A stretch of DNA of 64,000 nt, taken from the NCBI RefSeq assembly GCF_900115815.1, contig NZ_FOXV01000008.1, positions 1 through 64,000 of the forward strand, given 5' to 3'. Source of the DNA: Roseivivax halotolerans. GTDB taxonomy: Bacteria > Pseudomonadota > Alphaproteobacteria > Rhodobacterales > Rhodobacteraceae. This document shows, in pieces, positions 6,891 through 15,234 of this stretch. Both the position numbers and the translations under genes were made by a program. Within the stretch, counting starts at the first letter, position 1. Each line of letters opens with the position of its first letter. Below the pieces are notes generated by a model that was given only the letters and a program-made list of their open reading frames with translations, did not search any database and was not told the origin of the DNA.

Positions 6891-9671
6891 ATGGATTTCG
6901 CCTCCCGTATCACCCGCTCACCCCGACCTTTCGATGCCGAACAGGGCGAGGAGGCACGCGCCGCTGTTCCCTGGGCGTCGCCTGACGTCGCGGAGGTTGT
7001 CTCGGGCGCAGGCGGCTCTGCACCGTATCTCAAGACGCTGATCGAAAAAGAGAGCGATTGGCTCGAAGGCGCGGTCGACGATGCCGAAGGCGCGATCGCG
7101 GCGCTCTTTGCGTCGCTGAAGTCGGGGGCCACAGGGGATCGCGCGGCAGATTTGCGGCGAGCCAAGCGCCGGGTCGCGCTTTTGACGGCCCTGGCCGATC
7201 TCGGCGGTGTCTGGGACCTCGAGACGGTGACAGGCATGCTTACCGACTTCGCGGACCTGTCGGTGCAACTTGCGCTCGAGGCTGCGGTGGGTGCCGAGAT
7301 CTCGCGCGGCAAGCTGCCCGGCGCGACGGAGGATGACATACCGCAGGCCGGCGGCATGGTGGCGCTCGCGATGGGCAAGATGGGCGCGGGCGAGCTCAAT
7401 TATTCCTCCGATATCGACCTCATCTGCCTGTTCGACGAGACGCGGTTCGATCCCGACGATTTTCACGACGCGCGATCGAGCTTCGTGCGCGCAACGCGCA
7501 AGGTCTGTCAGATGCTCTCGGATCACACGGCTGAGGGGTATGTCTTCCGTACCGACCTGCGCCTGCGCCCCGATCCGGCAGTCACGCCCGTCTGCATGGC
7601 GATGGAGGCGGCGGAGCGCTATTACGAAAGCCTTGGACGCACTTGGGAACGCGCGGCCTATATCAAGGCGCGCGCGGCCGCAGGCGATGTCGATGCGGGC
7701 GAGCGGTTCCTGACGGCACTGACGCCGTTCGTCTGGCGGCGCCATCTCGACTTCGCCGCGATCCGCGACGCCCATGACATGCGCCTGAAGATCCGCAAGC
7801 ATAAGGGGCACGGGCAGCGCATCGTGCTCGAAGGGCACGATATGAAACTCGGTCGTGGCGGCATCCGCGAGATCGAGTTCTTCACGCAGACCCAGCAGAT
7901 CATAGCGGGCGGCCGCGATACGGATTTGCGCGAACGTGGCACGGTGACTGGACTGACGCAGCTCGCAAAGAAAGGCTGGATCCCGGGCGATACGGCCGAG
8001 ACCCTGTCGCGCCATTACCGGGCGCATCGGGAAGTCGAGCATCGCGTGCAGATGATGAACGACGCGCAGACGCACCTGTTGCCGAACAACGAGGAAGGGT
8101 TCGAGCGGCTCGCGGCGCTCATGGGTCGCGATATCAAGGACTTGAAGGGGGATGTTCGAGCGCGACTTGAAGAGACGCACGCGACGACAGAGGGCTTCTT
8201 CACGCCGGACAATGGCAGCGCCGCGCCCGAAGCCGATGCGGATTTCGGTGCCGAGATTATCGGGCGCTGGCCAGCCTATCCCGCCTTGCGTTCATCGCGC
8301 GCGGTCGAGATCTTCGAGCGGCTGAAGCCAGAGATCCTCGCGCGCCTGCAAAAGGCAGCGCGTCCTGAGGAAGCGCTGGTCGCCTTCGACGGCTTTCTCG
8401 AAGGGTTGCCGGCAGGCGTCCAGCTCTTCTCGCTGTTCGAGGCGAATCCGCAGCTTATCGATCTTCTGATTGATATTGTCGCGACATCACCGGATCTTGC
8501 ACGGTATCTTTCACGCAATGCCAGCGTCTTCGACGCGGTGATCGGTGGCGATTTCTTCGAGGAATGGCCGGGTCTCGAGGCATTGACCGCGTCGCTCTCG
8601 GCGACGCTCGAGCGGGAAGGCGATTACGAAAGCCGACTCGATGCGGCGCGGCGCTGGGGCAAGGAATGGCACTTCCGGGCGGGCGTGCATCTGTTGCGCG
8701 GGCTGACGACACCCGACGAGGCCGCGCGGCAATATTCCGACGTGGCGGAAGCTTCGCTCGCCGCGCTCTGGCCGGTCGTCTGCGAATATTTCTCTCGTCG
8801 TCACGGTACGCCTCCGGGCCGCGGGGCCGTCGTCCTCGGTATGGGTTCGCTTGGTGCGCGGCGTCTCCATGCGCGCTCGGATCTCGATGTTATCGTGATA
8901 TATGACGCGGCGGGCATCGAGGCTTCTGACGGGAAAAAGTCCCTGTCTTCAAGAGCCTATTATGCGCGGCTCACGCAGGCGCTGGTTGCCGCGATCACCG
9001 CGCCGATGGCAGAGGGCCGTCTTTACGAGATGGATATGCGCCTGCGCCCCTCGGGCAATCAGGGGCCGGTCGCCACCGCGCTCCAGGCGTTCAAAGACTA
9101 CCAGGAAAACGAAGCCTGGCTTTGGGAGCATCTCGCGCTTACGCGGGCGCGCCCGGTCGCGGGGCAAGCCGAGCTTGCGCGGGAGGTGGACGAATTTCGC
9201 GACACTCTCCTTGCGGCGCGACGGGGGCGTCGGGAGGTGCTCGGCGAGGTTGCGAGCATGCGGGCCCGGATCGCGTCGGCCAAGGGGCCGGGTGGAGGCT
9301 GGGATCCCAAGATCGGACGCGGCCGGATGCAGGAGATCGAGCTTCTCTCGCAAGCCTGCGCGCTCCTTGCGCCAGCGACGCCGCGCGCTCTGCCCGAGGC
9401 TCTGGACAGCGGCGTCGAAATCGGTCTTCTCGAGCCTCGAGATGCGGAGACGCTGAAATCTGCCTATGCGCTTCTCTGGTCAGTGCAGGTCTGCGTGCGC
9501 CTGATCTCAGATGGCGCGTTCGATCCAGCGGACGCCGGCGCCGGTGCGGACGCATTTTTGCTGCGCCTAACGGAGGCAGGCGATATCGCGGGGCTCGAAG
9601 CGGACATGGAGGCACGGGCCGAGGCGGCGGGCCGTGTCATCGACCAAGTGCTGGAGAAAGGCACGGAATGA
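6891..9671 (+). CDS. glnE: Bifunctional glutamine synthetase adenylyltransferase/deadenylase
   Basis: Adds AMP to and removes it from glutamine synthetase in response to nitrogen status through PII. The 926-residue product has two nucleotidyltransferase domains: the deadenylase one with SSDIDL (Asp174 and Asp176) and the adenylylase one with GMGSLG then SDLDV (Asp664 and Asp666). The start at 6891 matches the usual N-terminus of roseobacter GlnE and lies outside the paired operators; an upstream reading to 6699 would run through them. No strong ribosome site is visible. The stop overlaps the start of the next gene (ATGA). Confidence 0.93.
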   Translation: MDFASRITRSPRPFDAEQGEEARAAVPWASPDVAEVVSGAGGSAPYLKTLIEKESDWLEGAVDDAEGAIAALFASLKSGATGDRAADLRRAKRRVALLTALADLGGVWDLETVTGMLTDFADLSVQLALEAAVGAEISRGKLPGATEDDIPQAGGMVALAMGKMGAGELNYSSDIDLICLFDETRFDPDDFHDARSSFVRATRKVCQMLSDHTAEGYVFRTDLRLRPDPAVTPVCMAMEAAERYYESLGRTWERAAYIKARAAAGDVDAGERFLTALTPFVWRRHLDFAAIRDAHDMRLKIRKHKGHGQRIVLEGHDMKLGRGGIREIEFFTQTQQIIAGGRDTDLRERGTVTGLTQLAKKGWIPGDTAETLSRHYRAHREVEHRVQMMNDAQTHLLPNNEEGFERLAALMGRDIKDLKGDVRARLEETHATTEGFFTPDNGSAAPEADADFGAEIIGRWPAYPALRSSRAVEIFERLKPEILARLQKAARPEEALVAFDGFLEGLPAGVQLFSLFEANPQLIDLLIDIVATSPDLARYLSRNASVFDAVIGGDFFEEWPGLEALTASLSATLEREGDYESRLDAARRWGKEWHFRAGVHLLRGLTTPDEAARQYSDVAEASLAALWPVVCEYFSRRHGTPPGRGAVVLGMGSLGARRLHARSDLDVIVIYDAAGIEASDGKKSLSSRAYYARLTQALVAAITAPMAEGRLYEMDMRLRPSGNQGPVATALQAFKDYQENEAWLWEHLALTRARPVAGQAELAREVDEFRDTLLAARRGRREVLGEVASMRARIASAKGPGGGWDPKIGRGRMQEIELLSQACALLAPATPRALPEALDSGVEIGLLEPRDAETLKSAYALLWSVQVCVRLISDGAFDPADAGAGADAFLLRLTEAGDIAGLEADMEARAEAAGRVIDQVLEKGTE

Positions 9672-9940
9672 AAGAGACACACCAGATGGACCCCAAGGGT
9701 CTCATTCGTGAGGCCTACCGGATCGACGGGATCACGGCCGAGGATTGTCGCACGATCTTTCTCGACTGGGCATTGACGCTGCCGGTCGAGGTCGACAACG
9801 GGCACGCGATCGAGACCATGCTCGAACTCCACGGCATCGAGGGGCATCCGATGACGAAAGTTCTTCGCGAGGGGCTGAATACGCTGCAACAGCCGCGCCG
9901 CCGGGGCGGTGCAAGCGGGCGCGGACGCTCCTCTCATTGA
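9668..9940 (+). CDS. Conserved hypothetical protein coupled to glnE
   Basis: A 90-residue soluble protein beginning inside the glnE stop codon (ATGA overlap), so translation is coupled. It contains a conserved-looking core (GLIREAYRIDGITAEDCR, then FLDWALTLP) and a basic Gly/Arg-rich tail. A second in-frame ATG at 9686 (MDPKG) could be the true start. I recognise it only as a small protein found after glnE in related genomes; the function is unknown. A link to nitrogen control is suggested by context only. It converges with eda, leaving four bases between. Confidence 0.7.
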   Translation: MKETHQMDPKGLIREAYRIDGITAEDCRTIFLDWALTLPVEVDNGHAIETMLELHGIEGHPMTKVLREGLNTLQQPRRRGGASGRGRSSH

Positions 9941-9944
9941 GGGC

Positions 9945-10589
9945 TCAGCGGGGTAGTCCGGCCGCTTCCTTTGCAAGGCGCGTGATGCCCTCCCAATCGC
10001 CGGATTGCATCATCTCTTTCGGGGCGACCCAAGAGCCGCCGACACAAAGCGTATTGGACAAACCGAGGTAGTCGGGCGCGTTCGCAAGCGATACCCCGCC
10101 CGTCGGGCAGAAACGAACCTGCGGCAGCGGCGCCCCGATGGCTTTCAGCGCCTTGGCGCCGCCATTGGCCTCGGCCGGGAAGAACTTCTGTACAGTGTAG
10201 CCGCGTTCAAGAAGCCGCATGACTTCGGTCGACGTGGCCGCGCCGGGCAGGAGCGGCAGGTCGTGCGCCTCGCAGGCATCGAGAATCGCATCGGTCGCGC
10301 CGGGCGAGACGCCGAAGCGCGCGCCAGCTTGAACCGCAGCCTCGACATCGCGTGGCGATAGGAGCGTGCCCGCGCCCACGACGCCGCCCTCGACCTCTGC
10401 CATCTCGGTGATCGCCTCCAGCGCCACCGGCGTGCGGAGCGTCACTTCCAGAACCGGCAGCCCGCCCGCGACCAGCGCCTCGGCAAGAGGGCGGGCATGC
10501 GCGACATCGTCGATGACAAGAACGGGAATGACCGGGGCGAGCCGGCAGAGCGCTTCGGATTTCTGGCTGGCTTCGGTTGCGGTAATCAT
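9945..10589 (-). CDS. eda: 2-dehydro-3-deoxyphosphogluconate (KDPG) aldolase
   Basis: Cleaves KDPG to pyruvate and glyceraldehyde 3-phosphate, the last step of the Entner-Doudoroff pathway. The 214-residue product has the class I aldolase hallmarks: EVTLRTP near residue 47, the GAGT strand, and VQKFFPAE near residue 135 with the Schiff-base lysine, then FCPTGG. The ATG at 10589 is preferred to longer readings because it gives the normal family length. It follows edd by 55 bases on the same strand. Confidence 0.95.
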   Translation of the reverse strand: MITATEASQKSEALCRLAPVIPVLVIDDVAHARPLAEALVAGGLPVLEVTLRTPVALEAITEMAEVEGGVVGAGTLLSPRDVEAAVQAGARFGVSPGATDAILDACEAHDLPLLPGAATSTEVMRLLERGYTVQKFFPAEANGGAKALKAIGAPLPQVRFCPTGGVSLANAPDYLGLSNTLCVGGSWVAPKEMMQSGDWEGITRLAKEAAGLPR

Positions 10590-10644
10590 CGGTCGGGCCT
10601 CGGGCGTCTTGAGTTGATCGGATTGGCGGTGAAGGGCAGGGCGG

Positions 10645-12450
10645 TCAGACGACCACCGCCGCCCCGTTCGAGGCAAGGCCGACATTCTGGCGGAACGCTT
10701 CGAAGAGCTCGCGCCCGACCCCGTGGCCGTTGTCGGTGAGGTCTGGCGTGGCTGCCTCACGGCTGTCGAAATCCTCGGCAAGGCAAGTGATCTCGCCCTT
10801 GACGGCATCGACGCGGATCATGTCGCCGTCACGCACGCGGGCGAGCGGGCCGCCCTTGGCCGCCTCTGGCGAGAGGTGGATACAGGACGGCACCTTGCCG
10901 GATGCGCCGGACATACGTCCATCGGTCACGAGCGCCACCTTCAGCCCCCGATCCTGAAGAACGGCGAGGGTTGGGGTCAGCGAATGCAGCTCGGGCATCC
11001 CGTTCGCGGTCGGGCCCTGGAAACGCACGACAACGACGGTGTCCTCGGTGAACTCGCCGGCCTTGAAGGCCGTTTTCACCGCTTCCTGATCCTGGAAGAC
11101 GCGCGCCTTCGCCTCGATGACATGGCGCGAAGCTTCGACCGCCGAGGTCTTCATCATGCCGCGCCCGAGATTGCCGTCGAGTTGCTGCAGCCCGCCTGTC
11201 GGCTGGAACGGATCGGAAGCGGGACGCAGGATCTTGTCGTTCTGCGTCTGGCCCGCCCCGGGCGCGTAGACGACGCGTTCGCCTTCGAGCTTGGGCTCCT
11301 GGGTGTAAAGCGACAGCCCGTCGCCCGCGACGGTGCGGACGTCGTCATGCAACAGCCCTGCGGAGAGAAGCTCGCCGATCATGTAGGACAGGCCGCCCGC
11401 GGCGTGGAAATGGTTCACGTCGGCAAGCCCGTTCGGATAAACCTTCGCCATCAGCGGAACGGCGTTGGAGATCTCGTCGAAATCCTCAAGCTCGAGCTCG
11501 ATCCCTGCGGCGCGCGCCATCGCGGGCAAGTGCAGGACGAGGTTCGTTGATCCGCCCGTCGCCATCAGCCCGACGATCCCGTTCACGAAAGCCTTCGCAT
11601 CGAGGATGTCGCAGACAGGGCGGTAATCGTTGCCGAGGGCGGAGATCCCGGCGGCGCGTTCCGTTCCCGCGCGGGTGAGCGCGTCGCGGAGCGGTGTGTT
11701 CGGGTTGACGAAGGATGCGCCCGGCAGGTGCAGGCCCATGAACTCCATCAACATCTGGTTGGAATTGGCGGTGCCGTAGAAGGTGCAGGTGCCCGGCCCG
11801 TGATAAGAGGCCATCTCGGCTTCCATCAGCTTGTCCCGGCCCACTTCTCCGGCGGCGAATTGCTGGCGGACCTTGGCCTTCTCGTCATTGGGCAGGCCGC
11901 TTGTCATCGGCCCCGCGGGCAGGAAGATGCCGGGGATGTAGCCGAAGGTCGCCGCGGCGATCACGAGGCCCGGCACGATCTTGTCGCAGACCCCGAGATA
12001 GAGCGCGGAGTCGAACGTGTTGTGCGAGAGCGCAACGCCCGCCGCGAGCGCGATCACGTCACGCGAGAAAAGCGACAGCTCCATCCCGACCTGGCCTTGG
12101 GTGACGCCGTCGCACATCGCCGGAACGCCGCCTGCGACCTGCGCGGTGGCGCCGGCATCGCGCGCCGCGGCGCGGATGAGATCAGGGAAGCGCTCGAACG
12201 GCTGATGCGCCGAGAGCATGTCGTTATATGCAGTGACAATTCCGATATTCGGGCTGCGCTCACCAGCGAGGGCGGCCTTGTCGTCGCCCATCGCGGCGTA
12301 GGCATGGGCCTGGTTGCCACAGGACAGGTGCGCCCGGCGGGGGCCTTCATCCGCCGCGCGCCGCATCCGGTCGAGATAGGTGCTCCGGCGCGCTTCGGAG
12401 CGCTCCTCGATCCGTTCGGTGACTTTGGCGATGGTGGAATTGAGGGTCAT
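10645..12450 (-). CDS. edd: Phosphogluconate dehydratase
   Basis: Dehydrates 6-phosphogluconate to KDPG, the first committed step of the Entner-Doudoroff pathway. The 601-residue product belongs to the IlvD/Edd family; cysteines expected to hold the iron-sulfur cluster are in VPAMCDGVTQG and LGVCDKIVPG. GGGAGATCGCCTCG precedes the ATG at 12450. Eda follows, and a LacI-type operator lies 44 bases upstream, so the pair is probably repressed in the absence of gluconate or a related sugar acid. Confidence 0.95.
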   Translation of the reverse strand: MTLNSTIAKVTERIEERSEARRSTYLDRMRRAADEGPRRAHLSCGNQAHAYAAMGDDKAALAGERSPNIGIVTAYNDMLSAHQPFERFPDLIRAAARDAGATAQVAGGVPAMCDGVTQGQVGMELSLFSRDVIALAAGVALSHNTFDSALYLGVCDKIVPGLVIAAATFGYIPGIFLPAGPMTSGLPNDEKAKVRQQFAAGEVGRDKLMEAEMASYHGPGTCTFYGTANSNQMLMEFMGLHLPGASFVNPNTPLRDALTRAGTERAAGISALGNDYRPVCDILDAKAFVNGIVGLMATGGSTNLVLHLPAMARAAGIELELEDFDEISNAVPLMAKVYPNGLADVNHFHAAGGLSYMIGELLSAGLLHDDVRTVAGDGLSLYTQEPKLEGERVVYAPGAGQTQNDKILRPASDPFQPTGGLQQLDGNLGRGMMKTSAVEASRHVIEAKARVFQDQEAVKTAFKAGEFTEDTVVVVRFQGPTANGMPELHSLTPTLAVLQDRGLKVALVTDGRMSGASGKVPSCIHLSPEAAKGGPLARVRDGDMIRVDAVKGEITCLAEDFDSREAATPDLTDNGHGVGRELFEAFRQNVGLASNGAAVVV

Positions 12451-12493
12451 CGAGGCGATCTCCCGTCTGGCATTACGGCTCTCATCTAGCTTG

Positions 12494-12505
12494 GTTAGCG
12501 CTAAC
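12494..12505. promoter_or_regulatory. LacI-family operator upstream of edd
   Basis: Perfect 12-bp palindrome GTTAGCGCTAAC, 44 bases before the edd start. The central CG flanked by TTAG and CTAA is typical of LacI-family operators such as those controlling gluconate and Entner-Doudoroff genes. The cognate repressor gene is not in the window. Confidence 0.7.
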
Positions 12506-12685
12506 GGTAAAGCGGAAACCCGTAACTCAAGAAGGGTATGCGCGTTCTCGAGCGGGCCGGACGGTCCCATATCGCGACGCCGCCCTTGCGCGAAAATGAC
12601 CCCGGACACGCCCCAATCGCGCCTCAAAGGACGGTCATCAGAGGAGAGTGCAAGAAAAAGCGCTCTGCGTGAATGGAGTGTCAGA

Positions 12686-13357
12686 ATGATTACGACGAAA
12701 CATGTCCTCGGCCTTGTTGCCCTTCTTGGTCTGTCGGCCTGCGCCAGTGTCGATACCGCATCCCGGAACGATACCGGCATCACCAGCGCACCGGCCGCGA
12801 TTGCCGCGCCCGCAGGTGCTACCGAAGCGGCCCCGCGCCTCGCGCAGATTGCGCTGACCGGCTACGAGGTCGAGGTTCCGGGCTATCTGAAAGTGTCCGA
12901 AGCCAACGCGTATATCCCGCGTGCCGACATCGTCTGGCGCGGCGATGCGCCGGGTGACCGCTACCGCCAGGTCGAAGCGATCTTCGAGGCCGGGCTCGCC
13001 CAGGCCGCGCCGACCCTCCAAGGCGGCGTTCCGGCCCATGCCAAGATCACCGTGCGGCGCTTCCACGGCCTGACGGAAAAGGCGCGCTACACGACTGGCG
13101 GCGTTCATAACATCATCTTCGACCTTGCGCTCTACGACCCCGCGACGGGTGCGCTGCTTCGGCCGGTGGAGACGGTGCATGCGGACATGCGAGCGCTCGG
13201 CGGCAACCGCGCCATCGAGGCCGATGCGGCAGGACAGACGCAGAAAGTGCGCGTGACCGAACACCTGCGCCGGACCCTCCTTGAAGAGTTGACCCAGCCA
13301 GGCGGTCACGAGAATGCGCGGCTCGGCGTGATCCAGGCGCTGAATTACGCGCGCTGA
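12686..13357 (+). CDS. Putative lipoprotein, DUF6778-like
   Basis: A 223-residue exported protein with a lipobox (LSAC, Cys19) after a short hydrophobic signal, so probably anchored to a membrane on the periplasmic side. The remainder has VPGYLKVSEANAYIPRADI followed by WRGDAPGDRYRQV and a later RFHGLTEKARY stretch, which I associate with DUF6778, a Rhodobacterales lipoprotein family of unknown function. The ATG at 12686 gives a clean signal peptide; an upstream reading would bury it. A terminator-like hairpin follows, overlapping the next gene's start. Confidence 0.75.
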   Translation: MITTKHVLGLVALLGLSACASVDTASRNDTGITSAPAAIAAPAGATEAAPRLAQIALTGYEVEVPGYLKVSEANAYIPRADIVWRGDAPGDRYRQVEAIFEAGLAQAAPTLQGGVPAHAKITVRRFHGLTEKARYTTGGVHNIIFDLALYDPATGALLRPVETVHADMRALGGNRAIEADAAGQTQKVRVTEHLRRTLLEELTQPGGHENARLGVIQALNYAR

Positions 13358-13383
13358 TCTTCCCCCGGCTCTAGCGAGTGGAT

Positions 13384-13413
13384 AAGAGGGCGCCATGACA
13401 GCGCCCTCTTTTT
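13384..13413 (+). terminator. Terminator-like hairpin enclosing a start codon
   Basis: Perfect 10-bp stem (AAGAGGGCGC with GCGCCCTCTT), 7-base loop CATGACA, then a run of five T. It is a convincing rho-independent terminator for the lipoprotein gene, but the loop contains the ATG (13395-13397) of the methyltransferase and the stem holds its only plausible ribosome site (AAGAGGG). Confidence 0.8.
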
Positions 13414-14597
13414 CGTATCCCGTCCTCCGCATGAAGCCCAAGGCCAATGCCCGTGCCATCCGGCGTGGCTTTCCTTGGGTCTTTTCCAACGAGCTCGTGC
13501 TCGACCGCCGCGCCAAGGCGTTGGCGCCGGGCAGTATCGCGATCCTCGAAGATGCCGAGCATACCCCGCTCGCGCTTGTGGGCGTGAACCCTGCCTCCAA
13601 GATCGCAGCGCGCGTTCTTGATCGCGACACCAACGCCACGATCGACCGCGACTGGCTCGAGGCGCGGCTCGCCAAAGCGCTGTCCCTGCGCCAACGGCTT
13701 TATGACGCGCCGTTCTATCGTCTCGTTCACGCCGAGGCAGACGGTCTGCCGGGGCTGATCCTCGACCGTTTCGGCGATACCGTTGTCGTGCAGCCCAACG
13801 CCTTCTGGGCCGATACCTTGATCGAAGAGATCGCCGATGCGCTGATGGCCGTCACGGGCGTCGCCAACGTTCTGAAGAACGCAGGTGGGCGGGGACGGCA
13901 CCTCGAAGGGCTCGATGATCTGGACGTGACGCTTCGCGGTGAGGCCCCGGATGCGCCAATGACAGTCGAGATGAACGGCGCGCGATACATGGCGGATCTG
14001 ACTGGCGGGCAGAAGACGGGCCTTTTCTTCGACCAGCGGCCCAACCAGGCCTTCGCGCAGCGCCTGGCACAAGGCGCGCGCGTTCTCGACGTCTTTTCCC
14101 ATGTCGGCGGCTTTGCACTGGCTGCGTTGGCGGGCGGGGCACGCTCGGCGCTCGCCGTCGACGGCTCGGCCCCGGCGCTCGCGCTCGCGCGGAACGGCGC
14201 CGAGGCGATGGGCGCAGCGGAGCGGTTCGACACCCGCGAAGGGGATGCGTTCGAGACGCTGCAGGCCCTCGGACAGGAGGCCGGGCGCTTCGACCTCGTG
14301 ATCTGCGATCCGCCCGCATTCGCGCCCGCCAAGCCGGCGCTTGATGCGGGGTTGCGCGCCTATGAGCGCGTGGCGCGTCTCTCGGCGCCGCTCGTCGAGG
14401 AGGGCGGCTACCTCGTCCTCTGCTCCTGCTCGCACGCGGCGGACCTGTCATCGTTCCAAGGGGCGTGCCTGCGAGGCATCGGCCGGGCCGGCCGCCGGGC
14501 GCAGCTCATCCACACGGGCGGTGCCGGGCCCGACCATCCGCTCCTGCCGCAACTGGCCGAGAGCGGATATCTCAAGGCATTGTTCTTCCGGCTGTGA
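13395..14597 (+). CDS. Class I SAM-dependent 23S rRNA methyltransferase, RlmI-like
   Basis: Predicted to methylate a cytosine in 23S rRNA. The 400-residue product has an N-terminal PUA-like RNA-binding part (KPKANARAIRRGFPWVF near residue 13), a middle EEHR-like part, and a C-terminal methyltransferase with QKTGLFFDQRPNQ near residue 205, VLDVFSHVGGFALAA near 233, the DPPAFA motif near 303 and a CSCS motif near 343. If the ATG at 13395 is blocked by the hairpin, an in-frame ATG at 13431 just before KPKANA would still give a complete domain set. Its stop overlaps the PIN gene start (GTGA). Confidence 0.88.
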   Translation: MTAPSFSYPVLRMKPKANARAIRRGFPWVFSNELVLDRRAKALAPGSIAILEDAEHTPLALVGVNPASKIAARVLDRDTNATIDRDWLEARLAKALSLRQRLYDAPFYRLVHAEADGLPGLILDRFGDTVVVQPNAFWADTLIEEIADALMAVTGVANVLKNAGGRGRHLEGLDDLDVTLRGEAPDAPMTVEMNGARYMADLTGGQKTGLFFDQRPNQAFAQRLAQGARVLDVFSHVGGFALAALAGGARSALAVDGSAPALALARNGAEAMGAAERFDTREGDAFETLQALGQEAGRFDLVICDPPAFAPAKPALDAGLRAYERVARLSAPLVEEGGYLVLCSCSHAADLSSFQGACLRGIGRAGRRAQLIHTGGAGPDHPLLPQLAESGYLKALFFRL

Positions 14598-15157
14598 AGG
14601 TTCTGATCGACACCTGTGTGCTTTACCCGACGGTCCTGCGGGCTGTCACGCTGGGTGTGGCGCGCACGGGGGCGTTCACGCCGCTATGGTCGGCTCGAAT
14701 CCTCGAGGAATGGGCGCGCGCGGCCCGCAAGCTTGGCCCGGGCGGCGAAGCGCAGGCGCGCGCCGAGATTGCGGAGCTGCGCCAAGACTGGCCCTGCGCC
14801 GAAGTGGCCTGGCCGTCTTCGCTCGAGGCGCGGCTCTGGCTGCCCGACCCGAACGACGTGCACGTGCTGGCGGCGGCGATCGCGGGCTCGGCGGATGTCA
14901 TCCTGACGCACAATGCTCAGGATTTTCCGCGTGGTCCGCTCGCCGACGAGGGGCTGTCCCGCGCGGATCCGGATGGGTTTCTCCTCGGCATCTTCAAGGC
15001 CGATCCCGAAGGTGTCGCAGCCGCGGCGGATGCGGTTCTCACCGAGGCACGCCGCCTCTCGGACGCGGATTGGCAGATCCGCCCGCTTCTCAAGAAGGCC
15101 GGTCTGCCGCGTCTTGGCAAAGCCCTTGCGTCTCAAGGCGACGATGCCGCGTCTTGA
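14594..15157 (+). CDS. PIN domain protein, RSP_2648-type
   Basis: A 187-residue putative metal-dependent RNase. The first residues (VKVLIDTCVLYP) carry the conserved first Asp of PIN domains, and later acidic residues occur in LPDPNDVHVLAAA near residue 95 and in ADVILTHNAQDFP near 105. It starts with GTG inside the stop of the methyltransferase gene (GTGA), so the two are coupled. No antitoxin-like small gene lies beside it, so a classic VapBC toxin role is unlikely. The coupling suggests a part in RNA processing, by context only. Confidence 0.82.
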   Translation: MKVLIDTCVLYPTVLRAVTLGVARTGAFTPLWSARILEEWARAARKLGPGGEAQARAEIAELRQDWPCAEVAWPSSLEARLWLPDPNDVHVLAAAIAGSADVILTHNAQDFPRGPLADEGLSRADPDGFLLGIFKADPEGVAAAADAVLTEARRLSDADWQIRPLLKKAGLPRLGKALASQGDDAAS

Positions 15158-15234
15158 ACCCGGCACGGGCGGCTGCTAGCTGCCTGCGGAACCCGACGCT
15201 TTCCATCGGCTTTCATGGTAAGGAGGCCCGCGCG

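Noticed and set aside
14594-15157. VapC-type toxin
   Set aside because: No antitoxin gene is adjacent and the gene is coupled to a housekeeping methyltransferase.
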